Assembly (NCBI RefSeq): GCF_954871325.1
Contig: NC_088775.1
Location: 10,889,561-10,953,560, forward strand
Length of the DNA stretch: 64,000 bases
Source: Gordionus sp. m RMFG-2023
Taxonomy: Eukaryota > Nematomorpha > Gordioida > Chordodea > Parachordodidae
Direction of reading: 5' to 3'
Shown: in pieces, positions 45,802-58,386 of the stretch
How the letters are laid out: each line of letters starts with the position of its first letter
Position numbering within the stretch: position 1 is the stretch's first letter
Translations under genes and position numbers: made by a program
The notes under the pieces: generated by a model
What the model was told of the DNA's origin: nothing
Databases searched by the model: none
The model's input: the letters and a program-made list of their open reading frames with translations, nothing else

Positions 45802-46939
45802 GGTTAATAAAAAAAATTAGGTTAAATTTCTTATATATTGAAAAAACAGTTGTCGTGATATAATATTTTTATTTCATATATATATTGATACAATATGTTC
45901 ATTAAATATAATAAATGTTTATTTTTTTTACCATTCTGAGGCGATATTTTGTAAAATATAAAAAAATGTAAAATTATTTAAAAAAATATTATAATTATTT
46001 TATTACCACTTAAATAAATATCTTTAATTATGTGTAAATCTCAATAAAGCAGATTTTATATATTAAAATATTTATATTTATTTAAAGTACATTTATTTAA
46101 TTTTAGCAATAGTTGTCTAAAAATAAATTTATACCTTAATATCAAGATGATTATATATAGGGATAATGTTAATATTATATCACCAATTTAATAATCATTC
46201 ATAAATAACCTTTTTATTTATTTTGTTAGTGTTACATAAGATACGATAAAAAATTCGTATAAATATTTATATGTATATAATTATTTCTACCTAGGTGGCG
46301 CGATTTTTTATTTTTTAAATAAATTTATTTATATAAATAAAACATTCATATATATATATATATGATAAAGATGAAATAAATTTCAACCTAATTTTAAAAC
46401 TAGCTAAGTTTTTATATTACCTGCAACAGAGATACAAACAGAAAATAATAACTACTTTACTCAAGGGGAAGAGAGACTCTTAGTATTTTTTTAAAAATAT
46501 TTCGAACATTCTGTGGGTCCTTTTTCTATAAGCCAATAATATCAGATTCATCATTTCTAAAATGGCGAATAACCAGCTTGGTATATGCTATTTATACAAT
46601 TTATTGTGGTAAAATATAAATAATTTATAATAAATTACTGAATTTTAGCAATTATAAAGCTTAATTTATAACCCTATAGAAAATGTTAGTTCTTTGGATG
46701 AAATAAATGGGGGATAAATTCGCAGATTAATTGATGAGAGCTGAATTAAAATACTCTCACCTTTTTCAAACATTAATATAATTAAAATCTTTCGTATTTG
46801 GACGTTTTACAAAAATTAACAATATTGTAGCCGTTGAATTCAATATTTTTATAATATAGATAGTTTATAAAAATATTTTAAAAAATATATATAATATTAT
46901 TTATTGAAAAGAAATCATTAGGGATCCATCCGTCATTAG

Positions 46940-47423
46940 GGTTTGACCTTCCTCGGAGACGATGAAATTTCCGCTCATCTCGCTAATAGCATTCTCGATG
47001 ACAGCTTTAAAAACTTTATAGCAATAATGCTTTCAATACTATTAAACGACAAGACACATCTTAGAATCCCGATTTGGGGAAAAAAGTTATATAAACTTTT
47101 TTAAGCAAATCCCTGAGCTTTGATTATTTTCCACGAATCAATTCTTTTTTTTAAAAAAAATTATTTTTCATATACCTAAAATCTTTTATGCCCTGAGATT
47201 TGCACCGATCTACAAATGTAGTGATTTAGTTTCTCATGTAACTCAAAACAAGGGTCTCCTCAAAAATTATAATGAATATAAACTACAATTTCCTGTTTTA
47301 GCCTTTATTTTATCCCGTCTACCCGCTCAAGATATCATCAACACTCCACTTTGCTTTAAGTTCGCATATATTTTACCTAATATATGTTGTAAACACACTC
47401 TTAATAATAATGTAATAATATTT
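46940..47423 (+). CDS. Possible two exons of an unrecognised gene
   Basis: Exon 46940-47085 (after acceptor TCATTAG) reads GLTFLGDDEISAHLANSILD, continues DSFKNFIAIML and reaches RIPIWGKK. A 112-nt intron (47086-47197) joins it in phase 2 to FAPIYKCSDLVSHVTQNKGL, which stays open for 75 codons (AFILSRLPAQDIINTPLCFK) to a stop at 47424-47426. Both parts are open without Met, hydrophobic and balanced in composition, unlike chance frames in this AT-rich DNA. No domain is recognised. First and last exons are not established, and the frame may end at a donor before the stop. Confidence 0.35.
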
Positions 47424-48104
47424 TAATAAGTAATTTAATTTATTTATGAAAAGATTATATACTGAAATAAAAAAATTGTTTGCACGATAAAAAAAAAGAA
47501 TGAATGATATATATTTATTTACAACATGATTGACGATTTGTTCTTTAATGGATTTAAAAGTGCCAATAGGAGTAGCGCTATTTCAAAATGGCGTTACAGT
47601 CGACTTTGATATATGGACACTTTGTTTTTAGCAGTAAATCTCTCAATTCTAAAAATAATTTAATAAAAATTTATATATTCACAGTAGAATAAATTATCCC
47701 AGTACTCTGCAAACTTTGTTAAAGTCTAATAACAGGATCCAAAGTTATGCACAGTTAGACAAAGAAAATTCAAACTTTTCAACATGTAAAAATCCATTTT
47801 ATATTATATTATATTTTATTTTTTTATTAAATTTTACATTTAAGCAAACAATAATAATACAAATTGCGTTCCCTAAAATTAACCATAATTATCTAAAAAT
47901 TTCGATTTGAATTTTTTATCCAATGTATAAATTTTTTTAAGCTTTTTTGGTAAAATGTCTAATTTTCTGCTTAAATTTATAACTGAATTTTATTGGTGAG
48001 AAAAAGCAGTTGATGGATGTAGCTATAGGAATAAAAAAAATTATTAAGATCTATTTTTTGCTATTTTTGATCTTTTTGGTTTTGTGAATTAATGGCAATA
48101 CATA

Positions 48105-48530
48105 AATGGAGGGGGTGGGGGCTAGAGTAGTTTGCTTCCAATTTTTTTAATGGAGGTAGGATATAGGCATATAGAACGATAGGCTAGGGGTGAGATAAAT
48201 TTATTAAGGAGTTATCAATTAAAAAACGGGCAAAATATATTGCTGAAAAATTATTCAATACCTTTATTATAGACCTATTATAACCATTATATTGCTAAAC
48301 ATTGACCAAATTGATATATCGCATACAATCATAGTCATCATTATTCAAATAAGACTTTGGATTTACGCTCTCTTTTTAAATTTAATTTAAAAGAGTTATA
48401 CATTATATCAGCAAATTTATATTAGTGCCAAACAATATACTATAATAATTTATTCATTGTGAATGATAGCCTTTTACAAATTTAATTCATGTTCAAATAA
48501 CTCTTTTACATTCACAATTGTTAGTTGGTG
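48105..48530. repeat. Repeat family C copy without the MITE
   Basis: It aligns with 17098-17374 plus 17749-17880 and serves as the empty-site reference for the MITE B insertion there. It is followed at 48540-48650 by a GC-rich hairpin segment (CTTTGCCCCCCCCC and TGTCTTCGGATGGG) like those in families A and B. Confidence 0.6.
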
Positions 48531-50831
48531 GCAGGATTTTCACTAGCCTTTGCTCCCAGGGGGCTCAACTAATATATTTTTATGGGGACTTTGCCCCCCC
48601 CCCATATCCCCTATTTCGCCTGTCTTCGGATGGGTCTTCTTTTAATATTTTACTTTTTAGATGGAATTTGCAAACCATTAACTAGTATTGTAAATTTTAT
48701 TATCTAGCATATAAATAATGAAAGTAAAACAGACATTTGGTGATATTAGGACAAAATTTTTTAATACAAAATATTTATCTATTTATTACAGTATTAAATA
48801 TTCGTCGGAATTGATATATTATAATTTATAATATCAAAGAGCATTAAATAATTGTGATCTTGAATATGAAAAAATTTTACAAGTACAGAATTACAAAAGT
48901 GGAAAATTTTTCTACAATGCCTTCCTACAGTACTAAATGTTTGGGATTGCTGATATAAAAAAAATTATACAACTAAAGAATTACAAAATAGATAGAATAT
49001 GTTTTTTATTCCTACACTGACTCATTTAAAAAAACTTTAAAATACCACACAAGGCATTATAAATTTTAGCAACTCACATTGACAAAAGCAAATAATATAA
49101 CGATCTGTAACTATTTTTTTTATATTTCTATCATTCATAAATAATATTTCTTCACAATCCAAAAAATCTAAATAAAATTAGTTTAAACGTGTATTTCATT
49201 AAATGTACTTTGAACTGCAACTTATTCTTTATCCAATATACCTTTATAAATGGATTGTTGAAGTAACATCACTTGGCAAGTGCGCGAAGGGGCTCAAGCC
49301 CCCTAAAAAATTTAAATAGCTGCCTGAATAAGAAAAATCTTTTTAATGGCTCACTGATAGCCACCTAAATGGAAAAAAAATCTGATAGCCCCCTCGATAT
49401 TTTTTTAGAATTCTATTATACGTTATATATAGATTTGTTATTAAAAATTAATAATACTATATAAAATCTATTTTAATGAGTATTATTTTAATTATTATAT
49501 AATATATATAAATTATATTTTCACTATGTTAACAATAGCAAAAATTCTGTATTAAAAATGGAATATTTATCACTCAGAATGTCTAATTATCAATCAATCA
49601 TTAAAAGATGAAGCTTAATCGATTTAATATAATTTAAATTATTTTACAATCGTAATTAAATAAATAATTGAAAATAAAATTAATCCACTATAATATTTTG
49701 ATTTGTGTTGGCCAAGTTCAAAGACATTAATCAACTATATTACTCATTTTTAGATTTAATACTATACCTCTAGTTCTTTGTTAAAACTCAGTATATTTAA
49801 TTAAATTTTATTCATTTATTTTGTATTTATTAGAAAATAAAGAAAGAATAGATATTGAGTGTGAGATAAAAAATTTTTATGTTGGAACTAGAAGCTATTT
49901 GATGTTGATGATATTTACAGAAGATGCGAGGCAATAAAGGAGTAGGAGTCCAACAAAGTACATATAAATATAGTTTTTTAATTTTACTATTCATTAGATA
50001 ATAAAAGAAGGTAAATTGTAGTCTGATAGATATAAATTGGAAGCAAAAAGGTTAAAAGAAAGAAAATAGGTAAATTAATTTATATATAAAATATTTTATT
50101 TATGAAATAATTATAGCTATAAGTGAGGTTTAATCTAGAGATATTAACTATGATAATATTAATTTTTTAATATAATTAAAGATAAAATTAGTTATGGAAT
50201 CTGATGAGTAAGCTAAGCCAAGTCTGATTCTTGGTAGCAACAATCCATATATAGGGTCACACCTTACTAGTCTTTACTAGTGTTTTTAATCGACAAAATT
50301 TAGTCGACTAGCAAACAATTAACTATTAGTTATAGTCTAAAATTCGATAAACTTTAGCATGCTAATTAGTTGATTAAGACTTAAATTAATATTATTTATT
50401 TTTAATATATTTATTTTAATAAAGTTTTTAGAAATATAAAAAATCTACCCTAATTTTAATAAAATAATAATTTTGAAAAATATGCAAAACATTAGATTTA
50501 GTGTCAGCCAGGCACTAAAAGTAAACAAATTCCGATATAATTGAATAAAAAAAATATAATAGAAATAAAATAAAATAAAATAAAAGCAATTCAAATCAGT
50601 TGACTAATCGCCCAATTTAGTCGCTAAAGTTTAATCTATTTTCTCGATTACGACAATTAGTCGTAGTTGGAAGAAGTCGACTAATTAACAACACTAGTTT
50701 TTACAATCTCAGAGGACTCAAAATAATTGCTTAAATTATCTTAAAAATTACCACGTTTTTAAAGTTAACTATTGTATTTACAATATATTTTATTTTAATT
50801 TTTTAAATGTCCCTTCATTGTTATTGATGGT
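48531..50831. other. AT-rich non-coding stretch
   Basis: No gene is recognised. GC-rich MITE-like ends lie at 48540-48650 and 49270-49400. A TAGTCGACTA-type repeated motif (50290-50350 and 50600-50690, CGACTAATTAACAACACTAG) forms a foldback about 400 bp long that may be another short TIR element. Confidence 0.35.
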
Positions 50832-51169
50832 TGAAGAAAAGTAAAAATATTATTTTTTAATCTGTTTTATTCATAAAATTTGCTTCTATATATATATTTT
50901 CTACATCAAGATAAAAACAAAAAGTAATAAAATAAGTAACAAAAAGTAATAAAATAAGTAACAAAAAGTAATAAAATAAGTAACAAAAAGTAATAAAATA
51001 AGTAACAAAAAGTAATAAAATAAGTAACAAAAAGTAAAATTATAAAAGGGCAAATACGATTAAGTAACAAAAAGTAAAATTATAAAAGGTCAAATACGAT
51101 TAAAATTTAAGACAAAACAAAATCATTATTCAACAAAAATTTAAGATAAAATAAAATCATTATTCAACA
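50832..51169 (-). repeat. G2 3' LTR, 338 bp, with 22-bp tandem repeats
   Basis: TG...CA-bounded on the minus strand. It contains about five copies of a 22-bp unit (AAAAAGTAATAAAATAAGTA plus AC) and two of a 40-bp unit beginning AAAAAGTAAAATTATAAAAG. The 5' LTR at 60351 has about one and three respectively, so the two LTRs differ in length mainly by repeat number. Confidence 0.92.
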
Positions 51170-51642
51170 TTCCCCTTCTTCTAAAAGAAGCTTTCCCAAA
51201 ATTTTATCTAATCTGTCATAGAGAGTTTGTTGTCAAAGTAGTTTATCGTTTTAGTCATCAAGTTGTTTCATAAGTCATCGTAATCGTTGGCTTGTCCCAA
51301 TCGTTGGTTTGTTTAAATCGATTTTGCACATTGGTTTGTTTAAATCGTTAGCTTGATATCCTTATCGTAAGTTGTCTTTATAAATCAAGATTTTGACATG
51401 TAGCTTGCTTGGTAGTACTCAGTTGTTATTATTATCAGTAAGTTACGAATATAATTCATCAAGTTGGATATAAGAATAAGTAAAGAATGATAAATCAATA
51501 AGATTGTTATATAATATTTTTAGCGTTTTCATTTTTGCGTTTTAGTGTAAGCGTTTTGGTATTTAATTTACTTTACGCGTTTTAATATTTAATTTACTTT
51601 TATATTTTAAGTTATGTAGTCTTTTAAATAAGCAGGTTTTTG

Positions 51643-53332
51643 TTAAATTCGCAAAGGTCTAGAAATCGGTATTACATTATTTTTATCAGTAATTTTTATA
51701 TTTTTGTCCACACTTCCCTTCTTAAAAGAATCCTTAGAATTAGAGTCATAATTAATAAGTGTGTTAAAACAATTTCTTATTCTTAATTGATCTAAGTGTC
51801 TCCTCAAAATACCTTTATCTGTCTTAATTTGGAACATCATATCACTTTCTTTGTGTGTGACCTGCCTTTACACCATTTATCATCACCTTGTACTTTGTAC
51901 CAAACAAAATCTCCTACGTTAAAGGTTCTATTTCGTGGTAAAGTAATGTTGATTTTGTTCTCCTTCTTTTCCAACTGTTTTATTAAGTCCCATTTAACTC
52001 TAATATCTTGATTGAACATTCTCTTGAAAGGTGTAACTCCTGTAGTATCATTACGCGTGTTTCTATATTTAAATAAAAATTTGTCAAGTGCGATGTCTAA
52101 GTCACTTTTGATATTCCTTTTCATATGTGTTTTGAACGTTCTCACCATGCGTTCTACCTGGAATTGGATTGCTGGTGATAAGCAGATGTGAGCACATGTT
52201 TGATACCATAATCATTGAGAAATTTTTTTAAATCGTTACTTGTAAAGTTAGTGCCGTTATCAGTAACTATAGTTTCAGGTATTCCATATAGCGAAATAGT
52301 TTTGAAAATTTATTTTAAAGTAACATCCGTCGTAATATTTTAACAGGAATAATGATTGGAAATTTTAGGCATCGACTATTATCAATCAATTTCTTGTGAA
52401 GAACGGACCCGCAATCTATGTGTACCCTTTCAAATGGTTTGGTTGCCAACCCAGGGTTTTTGTATCTTTTTAGCATTGTCATGATATATATTACAATCGT
52501 CACAACTTTTCACTTCCATATCTATGTCATTATTTATACCAGACCACCACATGTAATCTTTAGCTAAGGATTTGATTTTTCCTGCTTCATGTAATGATCT
52601 TCATGTAATGACCTTCATGTAATGACCTTCATGTAATGACCTTCATGTAATGACTATAGTACATTTTTTCTCATAGAAGACGGAATTATGATTTTGTTGC
52701 TTTTGTAAAGGCTATCCTTAATTATACTTAATTTCAATTCAATGTTTTTATAGATATTGTTCTTTATAGGCCTGTTGTCCTTTATATCATTTGTGACTTG
52801 TTTTAAAATATCTTTGAAAGTTTCATCACGTATTTGATTAAAATTGATAGGTAAATCCCCAAAGTCATTTATTATAGTGATATTTTCAACAATTTCATCA
52901 TGACATTTTTGTGGCAATCTAAAGATACAATCAGGAACAATATTATATTTATCGGTTTTATACTTTATATTAAAATCATATCCTCCTAATGTTATATTCC
53001 ACTTCTGGAGTCTTAAGAACATAGTACTATTATCATTAAGACCCTTGGTAAAGATGTGAACAAGAGGTTTATGGTTAGTAATAATTGTAAATTTTGTGCC
53101 GATTAAGTATTCCTGGAACCTTTTTATAGCGAACATAATAGCGAGAGCCTCACGCTCAATATTGGTATAGTACATTTCGGATTTTAATAAAGTTCTCGAC
53201 GCGAAAGCTATTGGGTTTTCTTTGCCATCTTTTTCAGTATGAAATAATTCAGCTCTTAAACCACATTTAGATGCGTCAGTGGCTATTCCTATAGATAATT
53301 CAGGGTTAAAATATGTCAAAGAAGGAGGATAA
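51643..53332 (-). mobile_element. G2 pol, RNase H and integrase part (fossil)
   Basis: RNase H of the Ty3 type is shown by GIATDASKCGLRAELF, ASRTLLKSEMYYTNIEREAL and TNHKPLVHIF. The integrase zinc region and core follow towards 52150 (KPFERVHIDCG), and the C-terminal part (FLFKYRNTRND, FNVGDFVWYK, GRSHTKKVI) runs to 51643. It joins the RT part at 57438 across the nested insertion. A 16-bp tandem repeat (52591-52653) lies in the integrase zinc region. Confidence 0.85.
52591..52653. repeat. 16-bp tandem repeat, about four copies
   Basis: CTTCATGTAATGACCT-type units repeat with few differences inside the fossil integrase region of G2. A local slippage expansion; no separate function is suggested. 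Confidence 0.85.
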
Positions 53333-53869
53333 CATAGGGGCCAGGGGGAGCAAGAGGAAATCCCCCCCCCATTCAGAAATTTATCACTTTTCGTGAATAT
53401 CATTTTAAGCTAATAAAAAATAACCCCCTTAGTCCTCCCCCCACTCCGTGACCCCCAAAAATGTATGCATATAACTTAAAAAATAATTTGAAAGAAAGAA
53501 TGTAAAAGTTAATATTTTTTTATAAAAATATTCATCATAAGTTATACATTTTTCGAAAAAAGCATTTATATATGAAAAAAAGTGAACCAAAAATGCTTTT
53601 TAAGAAATGGAATATAAGCAGAGTTGGGCAGGTCCTCCAGAAAAAGAATATAGATACAGATACAGATTCTTTATAAAAAATGAATCTTAGATACAGATAC
53701 TAGTATCTTTTTCAAAATATCAAAAAGATACAAGATAAAAGATACTTGTATCTTTTACTAAATTAGAGTATCTTAAATACAAGATCCTTTTAAATTATAA
53801 ATACCAATTAAATTAGATGAGTTTATAAAATACAGTTTTTATTATTTATTTGTGAAGAACATAGCAAAC

Positions 53870-54271
53870 CAGTGGCGTAGCTACGGGGGTGGTTTTCGGG
53901 TTTGGACCCCTCCCAGAGCAAATTTTTTTTTTAGATTATACGTTCAAAAGACTTAAAAGTGATTTTATATCAATTATATTTTTTGGTTTTGATGTTTGTG
54001 GAAGGATATTATATTACTATTGAAATTATTCTGGATAGTATTATTATAAAGTCATTGAGAATAATCTACTAAATTATAATAACATATTATTGATGCATTT
54101 AAAAAATATATTTATAATATATTATCGAAGATATGATTATGATTTGTAAAATAAACCCGGCCGAAGGCCGGGCAAAAGGGCCGAAGGCCCGTTAAAGGGG
54201 TTTGGGGGGCGAAGCCCCCAGCTTTTATATGTATGGACCCCCTCTAAGGAAAATTCCTAGCTACGCCACTG
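53870..54271. mobile_element. MITE family B, second copy, 8-bp target duplication TAGCAAAC
   Basis: CAGTGGCGTAGCTACGGGGG at the left and TAGCTACGCCACTG at the right are flanked by TAGCAAAC at 53862-53869 and 54272-54279. It is inverted relative to the 17383 copy. It carries the same three hairpins, here as CCCGGCCGAAGGCCGGG (54156-54172), GGGCCGAAGGCCC (54178-54190) and GGGGGGCGAAGCCCCC (54204-54219). Confidence 0.95.
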
Positions 54272-54929
54272 TAGCAAACACATATAAGAATTATTTGCAA
54301 TAATTAATAAAATATTTATAAATTAATTATAATAACCAGGGATTTTAATATTAGTTTTTACCTATTAATAGCTTAAACAGGGAAGGGAGAGTAGTATATT
54401 TAATGGGAGTTGAAAATTTGCAAATAAGAAAAAAAATAAAATCAAATGATTTATTAGAATTGCAGGTTATTTTCTGTGTTGTTTTAAATATAGCTTATAT
54501 TCGGAGTATATGGCTAAATGGCATCTCTAAAAAAAATATACTAGTTTTATTTTATTCATAATCTTTAATAAGTATTTATCATTACTTATTTGTGATTTTT
54601 ATGTATTATTTAAATTAGTTTATTTTCTAATATGACTTATTAATTCTTGCGTTTGTAATATCATATATATATATATATATATATCATGTAAATATCTTTT
54701 CAAATTTTTTTTATATATTTCTTGCAAAATCATTAATTATATATAAAAAATATCATAATATTGTACAACTTTATATTATAAATATTAAATACACAATTAT
54801 TATTAAAAAAAAATATACATAAAAATGGATTTCGATTTATTTATAAAAATAAATGATTTTATATATAATTTTTTTAAAAATTTTATAACATTTTATTTTT
54901 GTTAAAGAAGCCATTTTATATCGGATCAA

Positions 54930-55015
54930 ATTTTATAATATTGGCGGATAACCGATATTTTAAAATGGGTGAAACGGCCCGATCCGATCCGATAAAAAAT
55001 CGGCGCATCCCTAAT
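54930..55015. mobile_element. hAT end fragment (ATCGGATCGG type)
   Basis: CGGATAACCGATATTTTAAA and CCCGATCCGATCCGATAAAA, ending GGCGCATCCCTA, resemble the ends at 40725 and 55797 and the decayed motif at 38880-39000. A separate remnant of the same hAT group. Confidence 0.45.
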
Positions 55016-55314
55016 ATATTTTATATATAATTATTTTAAGTTCTTATTAGAGAAAATATTTAAGCTACAATTGATATATAAAAATATTAGATAATTTTAA
55101 AAGGCTCTTAATAAAATAATTATAATAAGGTAGAATTTAACTTTATTAGTTATATTTTATTTATTTATAATATAAATAAAATTACATTACAGTATTTATT
55201 TACAAAATTTAATCAATTTAAAATGCATTAAAGAAAATTATTATGTTTAATAATTAATTAATAAATATTCTGCCATATTGTTATTTTTTTTGCGCATTCT
55301 GTTTATAAAGGTGT

Positions 55315-55797
55315 GCGAGATTCTCTTCAGAATCTGTTTTTAGTGAAGCTGGTGATATTGACAGTTATTATCGCCGCAAGCTGACCTCTGATAAATTGGA
55401 AATATTGGTATTTTTAAAAAGAAATCTTCGTTATATTAATGTTAAATATTTATTTCAAATTTCATAATATAATTGTTTATTACTTATTATGTATATAGAT
55501 TAATGTTATTATTATTATATAAAAGTGATTTAATAATAAAAATATTTTATATACTTTTAGAATTGCAATTGAATTGAATATAAACTATAACTCATCATTA
55601 TAATATATTTGAGTGACATAAGTTATGGTATAGTTAAATTATAGATGTTATACTAATAAAGTATATTAAAAATTAAAAGCATTGGTATCTTTAGAGAATA
55701 CAAAATATAGATACGATATCGGATCGGTAATCGGCCGATATCAATTTAATATCGGGAATATCGGATCGGCCTCCAAAAAGTGGTATCGACACACCCC
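55315..55797 (+). pseudogene. hAT transposase C-terminus and 3' end, nested remnant
   Basis: The frame at 55315-55467 reads RFSSESVFSEAGDIDSYYRR and KLTSDKLEILVFLKRNLR, the hAT dimerisation block. The following non-coding part to 55797 is shared with 40258-40725 and ends ACACACCCCTA. Upstream parts of the transposase are not preserved. Confidence 0.8.
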
Positions 55798-57471
55798 TAA
55801 AAAATATATATCCAAAATGATTTTAATTTGTAATCAACCATCTTCTATAAAATTTTTTAATAACAATTATCTAAGAGGGACTTAAGTATAGGTATTATTA
55901 TGTTGATAATTATAAAATAAAAATATAATATACTTTAATATGTTTAACAAAGTTTGTAAAGGAGTTTGTTGAACCTTTAATAACTTTTTTACTTGTGCAA
56001 TATTGACATTCAGCTTGTACCTTGTTCTTTTTCACATGAATTACTTTATTTTATGATTCGGATTTGATTCAGGAGAACCCATCTCCATAATTTCATCTTC
56101 ACTACTATGATTGTTAAACATTTTACAAATTAAAAAATATTACATATAAAATATATCCTTCTCTTATTTAGTTTTGGTGTTGTTATTTTTAATCTATCTA
56201 TCTTTATGACCTATAACATTTCCAACTAATTTTGGTTATCAATATTTTTAAAATATAGCGGGAAAAAATAAAGAAAATAATACAAGATTTCACGAAGAAA
56301 ATAAAGTTACATTGTGTGATATGTAAATGTTTTAAACAAGAATATTAAAAAGAATCTGTATCTGTATCTTTTTAAAGAAAATGAAAAAGATACAAGATTC
56401 TTTTCAAAATAAAGGATCTTAGATACAGATACTAGTATCTTATTAAAAATGTCAATAAGATACTGAGTACAAGATACAAAAGGATCTTGTATCTTGTATC
56501 TTAGATACAAGTATTCGCGGTACTGCCCAACTCTGAATATAAGATAAGTCTTAAGACAAAAGTGAAATGTATTATAATTATTAATAATAGATCCATAAAA
56601 TTTCTAAATAATATAATATATCAAATATAATTTTTTATAAAGTAAGTAATTTTAATTCCTTTATCTTAATAAAAGTAAAATAAAATTATAAAACTATTGA
56701 TAAAATTAAATCATATAAATAAAAAAATTAAAGGACAATACAAACATTGGAATATTATATGTCGTATATTTACAGTATATCTAATTTTATAAATTATCAT
56801 ATGACAATCAAGTAATTTTTACCAATATAGCGAATTATATATTTTACAGAAAACTATAAAATATTGATAAGGACATCAGAAAATAACTTTTAAAGACATT
56901 GTGGAATCAATAATATGAAGATTAATTTTTAATATTTTATCTAAAATAAATAGATGACGTTAAATAATTGAATGCAAATTGTTGCTATATTTATTATCAA
57001 GAGCATTGATTAGTAAAATTTGTTAAAATATTAACTGTAATATATTCTCTAACTGTCAAATATGTCTGTGTAAGTGGAATTTTACCTAGTATTTTGTAAC
57101 TAATTCTATATAATAGAGGAATATCAACTATATGCCTACTTACTTTTTCTAAATAAATTTCTTATACTTGTTTGGAATAAATTATTACCATGCTTTTATA
57201 TTAATGTTTTACAAGTAATTTATTATATTTTATATAAACTAATAAAAAATATATTTCATATTTGTTCCAGGCTTATTTTCTTTATTAAAATTAACTTCCT
57301 ATCTTGTAAAAATATCTTATGACTATATATAAACTAAAGTAACCCGGCTGAAGGCCCTCCCAAAAGGCGTCTGGGAGCGAAGCCCCCAGTAATTCCCCCC
57401 CCCCCCCCCATTTAAGAAAATTCTGGCTACGCCTATGAAGATTAATCAACTTCTTAAGTTCATTAAAACTT

Positions 57472-58357
57472 CTAGAGTGTTCTAAGTTCCAAGACCCATT
57501 TTTCATTGTTGACGATTTTATATAGAGGATCGGCTATTTCTGCAAAATTGTTCAAAATTTTTTTATACTTGCCAGCCATTCCCAGAAATGTTGATAATTC
57601 AGCAGCTGATTTTGGTTCTGGCATTTTAATTATTGCTTCAATTTTGTCATGATTAGCATGAATCCCCTTGGTGTCAATGTCATGACCAAGGAACCTCACT
57701 TTATTTTTAAAAAACATACTTTTGTTGAAGTTAGGTACTAGCCCAAACGATGATGTTCTATCAAACACTTTTTTTATGTTAATTAGGTGAGCTTCATCGT
57801 TTTTCCCAGTTATAAGTAAATCATCAATATAAAATATGACATCTTGTCACCGAAAATTTGGTCCATGATCTGTTGGAAAATTGCAGATGAGATCTTAAGC
57901 CCAAAAGGAAGTCTAGTAAATTGGTAATATCTCTTGTGCGTAGATATAGTTAAAATATTTTTGCAACTTTGACCTGTAAGAAAGAATTTTTAAAGTTAAT
58001 CTTCGTAAATTTCTTTCCTTCTGAAAGTTTAGCTATTAGATCTATAATTCGGGGTAGTGGGTATCTGAAATCTTCTAGAGCTGGGTTTACGGTGTCCTTA
58101 AAATCAGCGCAAAGCCTAATGCCCCCATCATCTTTGTAGACGGCGGTAATAGGACTTGCCCATCGAACATCATTCACCGGCTCAATAATTTTATCATGCA
58201 TCCATTTTTTAAGTTCGTTGCTCACAAGATCAATTTTTGAATAAGGAATACGTCTCGGTGATATAATTTTAGGTTGGGCATCTCTTTTTAAATGTAACTT
58301 GACACTTGCTTTGTTGATTGGCCCATTAGTCAATTTGGATTCGCACTCTTTAATCAA
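57472..58357 (-). mobile_element. G2 pol, reverse transcriptase part (fossil)
   Basis: RT blocks are visible in order: IPYSKIDLVSNELKKWMHD, RLCADFKDTVNPALEDFRYP, the LPRI.DLI..L.EGK.FTKI stretch, a middle part with the DD-containing block near 57830, and VRFLGHDIDTKGIH with FLGMAGKYKKI. Typical Gypsy order. Broken copy. Confidence 0.88.
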
Positions 58358-58386
58358 TTTTTTTTATTACATCTTCGTAATTTGTG

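Larger units (their letters stand above)
53619..56535. mobile_element. hAT element (TIR CAGAGTTGGGCAG) inside family A, 8-bp target duplication AATATAAG
   Basis: The left end CAGAGTTGGGCAGGTCCT and right end CTGCCCAACTCTG are flanked by AATATAAG at 53611-53618 and 56536-56543. Both subterminal regions (53645-53790, 56350-56520) are filled with AGATACAAGATAC-type repeats, a known hAT end style. The interior has no transposase of its own that I can assign; it holds a MITE B and pieces of another hAT. Confidence 0.92.
53333..57437. mobile_element. Family A TIR element inserted in G2 pol, itself carrying a hAT
   Basis: 53340-53610 and 56544-57437 match the left and right parts of the 15930-17079 copy in the same order (AGAAATTTATCACTTTTCGT..., ...CTGGCTACGCCTATG), so the element is about 1.2 kb plus a 2.9-kb insertion. 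It sits between G2 RT and RNase H and therefore arrived after G2. Its right end retains the hairpins near 57341-57390. Confidence 0.85.

Noticed and set aside
46561-46650. ATGGCGAATAACCAGCTTGG followed by a possible donor and a 40-nt intron
   Set aside because: The joined frame stops after 21 codons; not enough to support a gene.
47511-47640. Three overlapping short frames with ATGs in a GC-richer patch
   Set aside because: None splices in phase to the open segment at 47691-47787; frame choice is arbitrary.
50930-51110. Regular direct repeats that might suggest a CRISPR-like array
   Set aside because: They are head-to-tail tandem units without spacers, inside a Gypsy LTR of an animal genome.
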